A DNA stretch of 64,000 bases, from the NCBI GenBank assembly GCA_965213775.1, contig CBDCAC010000005.1:496001-560000 (forward strand). The letters are read 5' to 3'. The DNA is from Lichenicoccus sp965213775 (GTDB lineage: Bacteria; Pseudomonadota; Alphaproteobacteria; Acetobacterales; Acetobacteraceae). A model generated the notes under the pieces. That model made no database searches, was not told the DNA's origin, and saw only the letters and a list, made by a program, of their open reading frames with translations. Within the stretch, counting starts at the first letter, position 1. Every line of letters begins with the position of its first letter. This document shows, piece by piece, positions 1 to 7,985 of this stretch. The translations under genes and the position numbers were made by a program.

Positions 1-67
1 GCCCGGCACCGCCGGTGCGCATCCGCAGCGGACCGCTCTCGTCGAGGGTGAAGCCGTCGAAGAACAT
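1..67 (-). CDS. alpha/beta-fold hydrolase, 5' end only
   Basis: Only the first 22 codons lie in the window; the gene runs off the left edge. The reading from an ATG at 67 begins MFFDGFTLDESGPLRMRTGG. This resembles the N-terminus of alpha/beta hydrolases of the haloacetate dehalogenase/epoxide hydrolase type, which open with MFxGF and continue to a GGxGPPLLLLHG strand. The catalytic triad is outside the window, so substrate and activity cannot be judged. It is divergent from the decarboxylase gene at 160, leaving about 90 bases for both promoters. The call depends on a short N-terminal similarity. Confidence 0.45.
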   Translation of the reverse strand, partial: MFFDGFTLDESGPLRMRTGGAG

Positions 68-159
68 AGTATTGCATACGCCGCGCGGTCGGCCGGGATC
101 GAGGCTCGCGTGCATCGGCCGGCAAATCGTGGCAGAGCAGCCGGTCATCGCGGCGGGGG

Positions 160-1614
160 ATGCGCATGGCCAGCCTGGATCCCGAGGACTGGAGCGCGCT
201 GCGCAGCCTCGGCCACACCATGCTCGACGACATGTTCGACCGGCTGCAGGGCGTGGCAGCGACGCCGGTCTGGCGGCGGATGCCCGACGCGCTGCGGACG
301 GAGCTGCACGCGGGGCTGCCGCGCGAGGGCGCGCCACCGGAGCAGGTTTACGCCGCGTTCCGCCGGCTGGTGGAGCCGTACGGCGTCGGCAACACCCATC
401 CGCGCTTCATGGGCTGGGTGCATGGCGGCGGCACCGCGATCGGCATGCTCGCCGAGCTACTGGCGGGCGGGCTGAACGCCAATCTCGGCGGACGCGACCA
501 CGCCGCGATCGAGATCGAGCGCCAGGTGGTGCGCTGGGCCGCCGAGATGGTCGGCATGCCGCCCGAAGCCGGCGGGCTGCTGGTGACCGGTTCGTCGATG
601 GCGAACATGATCGCGGTCCTGGTGGCACGCCGTCAGGCGGTCGGTGCGGCGGTGCGCACCGCGGGCGTCGGCGGCCTCGGCCTGGTCGGCTACGCCGCCG
701 GCAGCGCGCATGGCTGCATCCCGCGCGCCTTCGACATGGCCGGCCTCGGCTCCGACGCGCTGCGCCGCATCGCCTGCGACCGGGATCACCGGATCAGCCT
801 GTCGGCGCTGCGCGATGCCGTGCGACGCGACCGCGAGGCCGGGCTGCGACCGTTCCTGGTGGTGGGCACCGCGGGCGCGGTGGATACCGGCGCGATCGAC
901 GATCTCGCCGCCCTCGCCGCGTTCTGCCGCGAGCAGGGCCTGTGGTTCCACGTCGACGGCGCGTTCGCCGCACTGGCGGCGCTGTCGCCGCTTCTGTGCC
1001 GCCAGCTCGACGGCATCGGCGAGGCCGACAGCCTGGCGTTCGACTTCCACAAATGGGCCCAGGTGCCCTACGACGCCGGCTGCGTGCTGGTGCGCGACGC
1101 CTCGCACCAGGCGGACGCGTTCGCGCAGAGCCTCGCCTACCTGGCGGGCAGCGACCGCGGCGTCTCCGGCAACCGGCCATGGCCGGCCGATCTCGGCCCC
1201 GACCTCTCGCGCGGCTTCCGCGCGCTCAAGGTGTGGATGACGCTGAAGACCTACGGCGCCGACCGCATCGGCCGGATGGTGGAAGCCTGCTGCGACGTCG
1301 CGACCCACCTGGCCGCGCGCATCGCGCGCGAGCCGGCGCTGGAGCTGCTGGCGCCGGTCAACCTCAACATCGTGTGCTTCCGCCTGCGTCGGCAGGGCGT
1401 CGATCTCGACGCGCTGAACGCCGAGCTGGTGCTCGACCTGCACGAGGCCGCGATCGCGGTGCCCTCGACCACCACGATCGACGGCCGTCGCGCGATACGC
1501 GCCGCCATCGTCAACCATCGCACCACCGAGGCGGACGCCGACGCGATGATCGACGGCCTGCTGCGGCTGGCCGGCCAGGCGGCTGCGGAGTCAAGGCAAG
1601 GGCTCCGCCCCTGA
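160..1614 (+). CDS. PLP-dependent decarboxylase, aromatic/diaminobutyrate decarboxylase family
   Basis: Group II pyridoxal-phosphate decarboxylase, 484 residues, the usual length for this family, which removes the alpha-carboxyl of amino acids such as DOPA, tryptophan, glutamate or 2,4-diaminobutyrate. The PLP lysine is in the DFHKW motif (K298), and the cofactor-ring aspartate is in HVDGAF (D266). A small-residue loop GSSMANM at about 146-152 fits the phosphate-binding area. Start: ATG at 160, with a second ATG two codons on (166) that is equally possible. The last codons, ending SRQGLRP, and the stop lie inside a dispersed hairpin repeat, so the native C-terminus was probably replaced. Substrate cannot be assigned from sequence. 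Confidence 0.85.
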   Translation: MRMASLDPEDWSALRSLGHTMLDDMFDRLQGVAATPVWRRMPDALRTELHAGLPREGAPPEQVYAAFRRLVEPYGVGNTHPRFMGWVHGGGTAIGMLAELLAGGLNANLGGRDHAAIEIERQVVRWAAEMVGMPPEAGGLLVTGSSMANMIAVLVARRQAVGAAVRTAGVGGLGLVGYAAGSAHGCIPRAFDMAGLGSDALRRIACDRDHRISLSALRDAVRRDREAGLRPFLVVGTAGAVDTGAIDDLAALAAFCREQGLWFHVDGAFAALAALSPLLCRQLDGIGEADSLAFDFHKWAQVPYDAGCVLVRDASHQADAFAQSLAYLAGSDRGVSGNRPWPADLGPDLSRGFRALKVWMTLKTYGADRIGRMVEACCDVATHLAARIAREPALELLAPVNLNIVCFRLRRQGVDLDALNAELVLDLHEAAIAVPSTTTIDGRRAIRAAIVNHRTTEADADAMIDGLLRLAGQAAAESRQGLRP

Positions 1615-1708
1615 CCCGTTGGGGCCGCAGGCCGCAAACCCCATCTTCTAAACTAAGGTTTTCAAAGGCTTGCCTTTGATGGGGTCGAGGGGCAAAGCCC
1701 CTCGCCTT
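1593..1708. repeat. type I multi-hairpin repeat, full copy
   Basis: Full-length copy, about 116 bases. Four hairpins can be read in order: AGGGCTCCGCCCCT, GGGGCCGCAGGCC, then an A/T-rich centre near TTCTAAACTAAG, CAAAGGCTTGCCTTTG, and GAGGGGCAAAGCCCCTC. The outer ends, AAGGC and GCCTT, are inverted. Relative to the copy at 6999-7109 it is in the opposite orientation. It begins inside the 3' end of the upstream decarboxylase gene. The rest of the gap up to 1879 shows nothing else recognisable. Confidence 0.9.
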
Positions 1709-1879
1709 CGCTTGAGCCTGCCGCTGCTGGCACCGGGACATGGCCAGCGGCTGATGCCCGCCCGCCGGGTCGACGCGGTGGCGTCGTGCGAGCGGCATGG
1801 CGCGGCTGGCGAACCGCTGCCATGCTGACGATCGAGCGGCCCGCGAGCCGGCAGCGGCCGAACCTGAGGGAGCGTCCGG

Positions 1880-2938
1880 GTGATCACCGAGGCCGACATC
1901 ATCAGCGGGTTCACCTGGATCCTCGGGCGCGAACCCTCTGCCGAGGAGATCATCGCCGCGCGACGGGACTACGCGACGCGCGACGCCGGCGTGCTGGAGG
2001 ATTTCCGGCGCGACCTGATGGCGTCCGACGAGTTCCGCACCCGGCGGCTAGCCTTGCGCAAGGCCTGCGGCCCGACGCTGGTCGAGCTGAACCAGCCGAG
2101 GCTGGTCTTCGTGCATATCGAGAAGTGCGCCGGCACCACGCTGCACGCCATGCTGGAGCCGCACTTCCCCGCCGATCGCATCTGTCCGGAACGCCGGGAC
2201 CAGCTCGGCGACTGGACCGTCAACGAGCTGGCCCGCTACAGCCTGTTCAGCGGCCATTTCGACCTCGCCTGCTGCCGCTCGATCCCGGGTCCGCTGCGGC
2301 TGCTGACCATGCTGCGGGAGCCGAAGTCGCGGCTGCTGTCGCTGTACTATTTCTGGAAGTCGCACCGTCCGCATCCGCAGCGCGACCTCTACGACCTGCT
2401 CAGGCTGGCCCGCGCCTGCAGCGTCGAGGAGTTCTTCGGCCACCCCGCGGTGGTGCGGCACTGGAGCATACGCAACGCCATCACCGGGCAGATGACCCGC
2501 ACCACGAGCACGATGCTGTCGTCGGACGCCCTGATCATGCGCGAGCCGGCGGCCGCACTCGAGCTCGCCTGGCGCGCGCTGCAGGGCTTCGCCGGCTTCG
2601 GCATCGTCGAGCGCTTCGACGCCTCGCGGCTGCTGTTCAACCAGGTGCTGGGCCTGCGGATGCAGCCGGTCGCGCCGCGGCAGGTGCTCGGCGAGCTGGT
2701 ACGCGGCGACGGCGAGTTCGTGGCGGTGCCGCGGGAGCCGGCGAGCGAGCGGCTCGATGCGCTGCTCGATCCGCTGACCGACCTCGACCGCGTGCTCTAC
2801 GACAGGGCGCGGGCCCTGTTCGAGCGGCGGGTGGCCGAGATGTCGTTGCCGACCGACGCCACGGCGACGCCGGGCTCCGCGCGGGGTCGCTCCCTGCTCC
2901 GGCAGGCGGCCGCCTATGTCCGTCGCGCGCGGGGCTGA
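1880..2938 (+). CDS. sulfotransferase-family protein with N-terminal DUF4214-like segment
   Basis: 352 residues. The first 60 or so residues (ITEADIISGFTWILGREPS...) resemble the DUF4214-type module that often precedes enzymes acting on cell-surface polymers. From about residue 75 there is a sulfotransferase-like fold. The 5' phosphosulfate loop is FVHIEKCAGTTL (about 76-87), where the usual form is PKTGGTS, and the 3' phosphate loop is LREPKSRLLSLYYF (about 144-157). The likely reaction is sulfate transfer from PAPS to a carbohydrate, but the acceptor is unknown. GTG start at 1880, with GAGGGAG at 1866-1872 as ribosome-binding site. It stands alone, convergent with cobT 20 bases downstream. 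Confidence 0.65.
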   Translation: MITEADIISGFTWILGREPSAEEIIAARRDYATRDAGVLEDFRRDLMASDEFRTRRLALRKACGPTLVELNQPRLVFVHIEKCAGTTLHAMLEPHFPADRICPERRDQLGDWTVNELARYSLFSGHFDLACCRSIPGPLRLLTMLREPKSRLLSLYYFWKSHRPHPQRDLYDLLRLARACSVEEFFGHPAVVRHWSIRNAITGQMTRTTSTMLSSDALIMREPAAALELAWRALQGFAGFGIVERFDASRLLFNQVLGLRMQPVAPRQVLGELVRGDGEFVAVPREPASERLDALLDPLTDLDRVLYDRARALFERRVAEMSLPTDATATPGSARGRSLLRQAAAYVRRARG

Positions 2939-2957
2939 CCGAGGCCCACGCGAGACG

Positions 2958-4844
2958 CTACGAGCCGACCAGCGCGGCGGCCTGGTCCTGCTGTCGCAGC
3001 CAGCCTTCGCGGGCGTCCTCGTCGAACAGCTCGGAGAGCTTCTGCATCATCGTGCCGCCGAGCTCCTCGGCGTCGGTGATGGTGACCGCGCGGCGGTAGT
3101 AGCGGGTGACGTCGTGGCCGATGCCGATCGCGATCAGCTCGGTCGCGTGGCGGCCCTCGATCTCGCGGATCACCTCGCGCAGATGCCGCTCCAGGTAGGA
3201 GCCGGCATTGACCGACAGCGTGCTGTCATCGACCGGGGCGCCGTCGCTGATCACCATCAGGATGCGCCGGCTCTCGCGCCGTCCCAGCAGGCGTCGGTAG
3301 GCCCAGAGCAGCGCCTCGCCGTCGATGTTCTCCTTCAGCAGCCCCTCGCGCAGCATCAGGCCCAGGTTGCGTCGCGCCCGACGCCACGGCGTGTCGGCGG
3401 ACTTGTAGATGATGTGGCGCAGGTCGTTCAGCCGTCCCGGCTCGCGCGGCTTGCCCTCCGCGACCCAGCGCTCGCGGCTCTGGCCGCCCTTCCAGGCGCG
3501 GGTGGTGAAGCCGAGCACCTCGACCTTGACCGCGCAGCGCTCCAGCGTGCGGGCCAGGATGTCGCCGCACATCGCGGCCACCGTGATCGGCCGGCCGCGC
3601 ATCGAGCCGGAATTGTCGATCAGCAGCGTCACCACGGTGTCGCGGAAGTCGGTGTCGCGCTCGGTCTTGTACGAAAGCGACAGCGTCGGGTTGACCACCA
3701 CGCGCGCCAGCCGGCCGGCATCGAGGATGCCCTCCTCGAGGTCGAACTCCCAGGCCCTGGTCTGCTGCGCCATCAGGCGGCGCTGCAGGCGGTTGGCGAG
3801 CTTGCTGACGACGCCGTGCATGTTGAGCAGCTGCTGGTCGAGCTGCTGGCGCAGGCGGGCGAGCTCGTCGGCGTCGCACAGATCCTCCGCCGCCACCTCC
3901 TCGTCGAACTGCCTGATGAAGGCGCGGTAGCCCGGCGGCGCCGGCGGCTCGTGGCTGTCGCGCGAGGGCTGCGGGCCACCCGGCCGGTCCTCGCCTTCCG
4001 CCGCCCCCTCCTGGTCCTCGGTCGGGTCCTCTTCCTGCTCGGCGCCGGTATGGGCGAATTCCGGCAGCGCGCTCGGCTGCTGCTCGCTGCCGTCGTCGCC
4101 CTGGCTGTCCTCGGGCGCCGGCGGCTGCTCGCCGGCCTGCTCCTCGCCCTGGTCGGACTGCGCGGACTCCTCTTCCGGTTCGGACTCGAGCTCGGCCTCC
4201 GCCAGGTCGTAGGCCGCGAGCAGGCGGCGCGCGGCGCGGGTGAAGGCGCCCTGGTCGTGCTGGCTGCGCACCAGCTCGTCCAGGGCCGCCTGCGCGCTGC
4301 CGCCCATGGCGTCGCGCCACTGCGACAGCACGCGGCGCGCCGCCTGCGGCGCCGGCGTCCCGGACATGCGCTCGCGCGCCAGCAGGCCCAGCGCGGCGGC
4401 GACCGGGAGCTGGTCCTTGCGGGTCATGCGGTCGTAGCCCGCCTGCTCGCACTCGTGCGCCAGCCGCGCCTCGAGGTTGGCCGCGACGCCGGCCATCGCG
4501 CGGCTGCCGATCACCTCGATCCGCGCCTGCTCCAGCGCGTCGTAGACGTCGCGCGCATCGCGGGTGCCGGGGGAGCGCGCGGCATGCACGACGCTGTCAT
4601 GGTGGCGCAGCCGCAGCGCCGCCGCGTCGGCGGCGCCGCGCACGCGCGCGACGTCTCCGCCCGAGAGGCTGCGCGCGGGCTGCGGCAGGCGCACCCGGTT
4701 GCCGACGATGGTGCCGGGACCGGCCTGGAACGTCACCTGCACGTCGGGCTTGCCGCCGATCGCGCGCAGCGCGCCGGCGGTGGCGCGCTTGAAGGCTTCG
4801 GCGCGTCCGTTCGGATCGCGCCCGCCCGGGTCGCGTTCTGCCAT
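2958..4844 (-). CDS. cobT: aerobic cobaltochelatase subunit CobT
   Basis: 628 residues. With CobN and CobS, this protein inserts cobalt into hydrogenobyrinic acid a,c-diamide in the aerobic B12 pathway. The N-terminal part (about 1-200) is followed by a long acidic Glu/Asp/Gln-rich segment (about 200-330), typical of CobT. The C-terminal von Willebrand A domain has the metal-ion-dependent adhesion motif DNSGS at about residue 410. The gene starts one base after the cobS stop, so the two are translationally coupled. CobN is not in this window. Like other CobST pairs without a neighbouring cobN, it could also serve another chelatase-like complex, but the sequence fits standard CobT. Confidence 0.93.
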   Translation of the reverse strand: MAERDPGGRDPNGRAEAFKRATAGALRAIGGKPDVQVTFQAGPGTIVGNRVRLPQPARSLSGGDVARVRGAADAAALRLRHHDSVVHAARSPGTRDARDVYDALEQARIEVIGSRAMAGVAANLEARLAHECEQAGYDRMTRKDQLPVAAALGLLARERMSGTPAPQAARRVLSQWRDAMGGSAQAALDELVRSQHDQGAFTRAARRLLAAYDLAEAELESEPEEESAQSDQGEEQAGEQPPAPEDSQGDDGSEQQPSALPEFAHTGAEQEEDPTEDQEGAAEGEDRPGGPQPSRDSHEPPAPPGYRAFIRQFDEEVAAEDLCDADELARLRQQLDQQLLNMHGVVSKLANRLQRRLMAQQTRAWEFDLEEGILDAGRLARVVVNPTLSLSYKTERDTDFRDTVVTLLIDNSGSMRGRPITVAAMCGDILARTLERCAVKVEVLGFTTRAWKGGQSRERWVAEGKPREPGRLNDLRHIIYKSADTPWRRARRNLGLMLREGLLKENIDGEALLWAYRRLLGRRESRRILMVISDGAPVDDSTLSVNAGSYLERHLREVIREIEGRHATELIAIGIGHDVTRYYRRAVTITDAEELGGTMMQKLSELFDEDAREGWLRQQDQAAALVGS

Positions 4845-5918
4845 TCAGCGCCGGCCGCTGGCCGGGCCTGCCGCCGCGGTCGGGCCGAGGCCGGCGCCGA
4901 GCTCCTCGTTGAAGCAGCGCTGGTAGTATTCGGCGACCGTCGTCCGTTCCGCCTCGTCGCACTTGTTGAGGAAGGTGAGGCGGAAGGCGAAGCCCAGGTC
5001 GGAGAAGATCTGCGCGTTCTCCGCCCAGGTCAGCACCGTGCGGGGCGACATCACGGTGGAGATGTCGCCGTTGATGAAGCCGGCCCGCGTCAGGTCGGCC
5101 AGCGCCACCATGCTCTCAACCCGTCGGCGCAGCGGCGCGTCCTTGCTGTCCCAGCCCATCTTGGCCAGCACGATGGCGGTCTCCTCGGCGTGCGGCAGAT
5201 AGTTCAGGGTGGTGACTATGTTCCAGCGATCCATCTGCCCCTGGTTGATCTGCTGGGTGCCGTGGTACAGCCCGGTGGTGTCGCCGAGCCCGACGGTGTT
5301 GGCGGTGGCGAACAGCCGGAACGCCGGGTGCGGCCGGATCACCCGGTTCTGGTCGAGCAGGGTCAGACGCCCCTCGACCTCCAGCACGCGCTGGATCACG
5401 AACATCACGTCGGGACGCCCGGCATCGTACTCGTCGAACACCAGCGCGCAGGCATGCTGCAGCGCCCAGGGCAGCAGCCCCTCGCGGAACTCGGTGACCT
5501 GCTTGCCCTCCTTGAGCACGATCGCATCCTTGCCGACCAGATCGATGCGGCTGATGTGGCTGTCCAGGTTGATGCGCACGCAGGGCCAGTTCAGCCGCGC
5601 CGCCACCTGCTCGATATGGCTCGACTTGCCGGTGCCGTGGTAGCCCTGGATCATCACGCGACGGTTGAAGGCGAAGCCGGCCAGGATCGCCAGCGTGGTC
5701 TCGCGGTCGAAGCGGTACGCGGTGTCGATCTCCGGCACGTGCTCGGTGCGCGCCGAGTAGCCCGGCACCTGCATGTCGCTGTCGATGCCGAAGGTCTCGC
5801 GCGCGGACAGACGGAGGTCGGGAGTGCCCAGATACGAGGTAGCGGGCAGGCCCGGCTCGCCCAGGCCGCCCGCGCGCGCCTCGTTTCCAGTACCCGCCAG
5901 GGTCGCGATCTCGTCCAT
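4845..5918 (-). CDS. cobS: aerobic cobaltochelatase subunit CobS (AAA+ ATPase)
   Basis: 357 residues from ATG 5918 (MDEIATLAG...), preceded by ACGGA; a longer reading to 5975 lacks family-like sequence. It is the MoxR-like AAA+ motor of cobaltochelatase. Walker A is GYHGTGKSS near residue 95, Walker B is LVFDEYDAG near 158, and an arginine-rich C-terminal lid follows. CobS and CobT form stacked rings that drive CobN. The order J-domain protein, cobS, cobT on one strand with bolA divergent is a conserved alphaproteobacterial arrangement. 97 bases separate it from the J-domain gene upstream, so transcription may be shared. Confidence 0.94.
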   Translation of the reverse strand: MDEIATLAGTGNEARAGGLGEPGLPATSYLGTPDLRLSARETFGIDSDMQVPGYSARTEHVPEIDTAYRFDRETTLAILAGFAFNRRVMIQGYHGTGKSSHIEQVAARLNWPCVRINLDSHISRIDLVGKDAIVLKEGKQVTEFREGLLPWALQHACALVFDEYDAGRPDVMFVIQRVLEVEGRLTLLDQNRVIRPHPAFRLFATANTVGLGDTTGLYHGTQQINQGQMDRWNIVTTLNYLPHAEETAIVLAKMGWDSKDAPLRRRVESMVALADLTRAGFINGDISTVMSPRTVLTWAENAQIFSDLGFAFRLTFLNKCDEAERTTVAEYYQRCFNEELGAGLGPTAAAGPASGRR

Positions 5919-6015
5919 GAAGTTTCCGTCCGTTCCTGTCGGCCAGGGCACACCCACCCGCACGCCCACCTTCACGCCTAACCTGGCGTGCCGACCCGCG
6001 CCGGCCGGCCCCTGT

Positions 6016-6624
6016 TCAACCCGTCTCGGCGAGTCCGGTTTGCCGGGCGCCGAGAAGATGCGTCCGCAACGCGGTGTAGGCCACGTTGATCGTCTTCAGC
6101 CGTTCCTCGGCCGCCCGGTCACCGCCGTTGGCGTCCGGATGATGGCGCCGCGCCAGCGTCTTGTAGCGGCTCTTGAGCTCGGCGAGCGAGACCGGCCAGG
6201 GCAGCCCCAGGGCGTCGAGCGGCTGGCGTAGCGCCTCCGGCCGCGGATCGGCGGGCTTCGGCCGGTGCCGGCCGCGTCCAGCCGCCCCGAGCAGCCCGAG
6301 CGGGTCGAGCACGCGCTCCTCGTCGAAGGCCTGCGCCGCCTGTCCACCGCCGAGATGGCCGAGCCGCCAGGAGGGGCGGTTCCAGGAGGTATCGGCGCGC
6401 AGATGCGCCTCGATCTGGCCGGCCGACATGCCCTTGTAGAAATCCCAGTGCGCGTTGTACTCGCGCACGTGGTTGAGGCAGAACCACCAATATTCCTGCA
6501 GGTTGTCGCGCGAGCGCGGGGCGCGATAGCCGGCAGGCTCCTCGCAGCCGGGCATGTCGCAGACGCGGCCCGGTGCGTCCGGGTCGGGGTCGAAGGCCCG
6601 GTGTCGCGTGTTCCGTCGCATCAT
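6016..6624 (-). CDS. J-domain protein with N-terminal Cys-rich segment
   Basis: 202 residues if started at the ATG pair 6624/6621. A longer in-frame reading exists but overlaps bolA and looks non-coding. The N-terminal part has a possible metal site, VCDMPGCEEP at about 21-30 with FCLNH near 50. The C-terminal 60 residues form a J domain with the HPD motif in RRHHPDANGG (about 160), which stimulates Hsp70 ATPase. It is the short DnaJ-like protein always found beside cobS in alphaproteobacteria. Its client is unknown; the context suggests a link to CobST or to BolA/Fe-S trafficking. Divergent from bolA with 72 bases between. Confidence 0.88.
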   Translation of the reverse strand: MMRRNTRHRAFDPDPDAPGRVCDMPGCEEPAGYRAPRSRDNLQEYWWFCLNHVREYNAHWDFYKGMSAGQIEAHLRADTSWNRPSWRLGHLGGGQAAQAFDEERVLDPLGLLGAAGRGRHRPKPADPRPEALRQPLDALGLPWPVSLAELKSRYKTLARRHHPDANGGDRAAEERLKTINVAYTALRTHLLGARQTGLAETG

Positions 6625-6696
6625 CAGGCCGTTTATGTGCGCGCGCAGGCATGGCATGCAAGGCCCCGCGACCGGGGGTCGGCGGGGGGGTTTGCC

Positions 6697-6996
6697 ATGG
6701 CGGGACGGTTGGACAGGTTGCACGCGGCGATGCGGCGATTCGCCCCGGAACGGCTCGAGATCGAGGATGAGAGCCACCGTCATGCCGGTCATGCCGGGGT
6801 CCGCGGCGCGGGCGGCGAGACCCACTACGCGATGACGGTGGTGAGTGACGCCTTCGCCGGCCTCAGCCGGGTGCAGCGCGCGCGGCTGGTGCACGAGGCG
6901 CTGTCGGCCGAGCTCGCGGACGGGCTGCACGCGTTGTCGCTGACGCTGCGCACGCCGGCCGAGAGTCAGGGTGGCGACCTGCCGGTGCGCGGTTAG
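6697..6996 (+). CDS. bolA: BolA family protein
   Basis: 99 residues. BolA proteins pair with monothiol glutaredoxins in Fe-S cluster trafficking and influence envelope and stress gene expression. The family core is present: a HxGH-like stretch (RHAGHAG, about 27-33), then HYAMTVVSDAFAGLSRVQRA, and the helix HEALSAEL. Start ATG 6697 follows a G-rich stretch; longer readings run over the divergent J-domain gene. Its stop codon lies only two bases before a type I hairpin repeat, which may act as its terminator. Confidence 0.92.
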   Translation: MAGRLDRLHAAMRRFAPERLEIEDESHRHAGHAGVRGAGGETHYAMTVVSDAFAGLSRVQRARLVHEALSAELADGLHALSLTLRTPAESQGGDLPVRG

Positions 6997-6998
6997 CA

Positions 6999-7109
6999 GG
7001 CAAGGGGCTTTGCCCTTGACCCCATCAAAAGCAAGCCTTTGAAAACCCTAATTTAGGAATCGGGGTTTGGGGCCGCCGGCCCCAACGGGTCAAGAGCGGA
7101 GCCCTTGCC
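6999..7109. repeat. type I multi-hairpin repeat, full copy
   Basis: Well preserved, 111 bases from GGCAAGG to CCTTGCC (inverted ends). Hairpins in order: CAAGGGGCTTTGCCCTTG, CAAAAGCAAGCCTTTG, centre CCCTAATTTAGGAATC, GGGGCCGCCGGCCCC, and CAAGAGCGGAGCCCTTG. An inner GACCC near the left pairs with GGGTC near the right, so the whole can fold into one branched structure. It lies between convergent bolA and the slipin gene, and its right half is read as the slipin C-terminus. Confidence 0.92.
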
Positions 7110-7964
7110 CTGGTCCCGCAGCCCGCCCGGCTCAGCCGTGCGTCCGACCAGCTGCGACAGGCTGTCCGCCATCGTGGTCGGCAGCAGGATGGTGGCGCCG
7201 CGATCCTTGTTCATCTCGTAGATGCGGTTGATCTGCAGGATCTGCATCGCGGTGGGACTGCGGTCGTAGGTGCGCGCCGCCGCCTCGAGCTCGATCGCCA
7301 CCTGACGCTCCGCCGAGGCCAGCGTCACCCGTGCCGCCTTCTCGCGTTCCGCCTGCGCCTGCCGGCTCATCGCGTCCTGCAGGTTGCTCGGCAGCGTCAC
7401 GTCGCGGATCTCGACCGACTGCACGGTGATGCCCCAGGCGGCGGTCTTCTCGGCGATCGCCTGGCGCAGCCAGTCGTCGATGCGGCGACGATCCTCCAGC
7501 AGCGTGCCCAGATCGTTGGCGCCGATCACCTCGCGCAGGCTGGTCTGCGCCACCAGCGAGACCGCCGCGGCGTAGTCGGTCAGCGCGGTGATCGCGAGCC
7601 GCGGATCGCGCACCATCCAGAACACGATGGCGTCGACGTCGACCGGGCTGGTGTCGCGGGTGAGGGTCTGCTCGGTGGCGATCGGCGTCGTCTGGATGCG
7701 CAGGTCGACGGTCCCGGCGACGCTGTCCACCACCGGGATGATCCAGAACAGGCCGGGGCCGCGCACGCCCTTCAGCTTGCCCGCGCGCAGCACCACGGCG
7801 CGCTCCCATTCACGCGCGACGCGCAGGGCCAGCGGCAGCAGCACGCCGAGCAGCGCCAGCGGGATCGCGACGGGCAGCAGGCGCAGGACGAGGAAGCAGA
7901 GCGCCGCCGAGGCGAGCAGCAGGCCGGCGAGGACGGTCGCGATCGGGTTCGGCGCCTGGTTCAT
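7053..7964 (-). CDS. slipin (SPFH/stomatin-like membrane protein)
   Basis: 303 residues. Stomatin-like scaffold of the inner membrane that forms oligomeric microdomains. The N-terminus has a hydrophobic hairpin at about 10-47, then the SPFH/band 7 domain at about 50-250, with GPGLFWIIPVVD and the family helix YAAAVSLVAQTSLREVIG. An Ala/Glu/Arg-rich coiled segment follows (QAEREKAARVTLASAERQ). The last 18 or so residues (GKGSALDPLGPAAPNPDS) and the stop are encoded by the type I repeat, so the tail is acquired. The ankyrin gene lies 21 bases upstream on the same strand, probably co-transcribed. Many bacteria pair slipins with NfeD proteases; none is seen here. Confidence 0.9.
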   Translation of the reverse strand: MNQAPNPIATVLAGLLLASAALCFLVLRLLPVAIPLALLGVLLPLALRVAREWERAVVLRAGKLKGVRGPGLFWIIPVVDSVAGTVDLRIQTTPIATEQTLTRDTSPVDVDAIVFWMVRDPRLAITALTDYAAAVSLVAQTSLREVIGANDLGTLLEDRRRIDDWLRQAIAEKTAAWGITVQSVEIRDVTLPSNLQDAMSRQAQAEREKAARVTLASAERQVAIELEAAARTYDRSPTAMQILQINRIYEMNKDRGATILLPTTMADSLSQLVGRTAEPGGLRDQGKGSALDPLGPAAPNPDS

Positions 7965-7985
7965 GCGAGACCCGGCGACCCGCGA

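Noticed and set aside
160..1614. Lysine decarboxylase linked to the lysine genes
   Set aside because: The fold is group II (DFHKW), not the lysine-type group III; substrate cannot be read from sequence and it is 8 kb away.
2916..5981. Very long open frame (about 1,020 codons) on the plus strand
   Set aside because: It is the antisense of cobT and cobS; high GC keeps opposite frames open. Its sequence is low-complexity Arg/Ala/Val-rich with no family motif, while the minus strand encodes full CobT and CobS.
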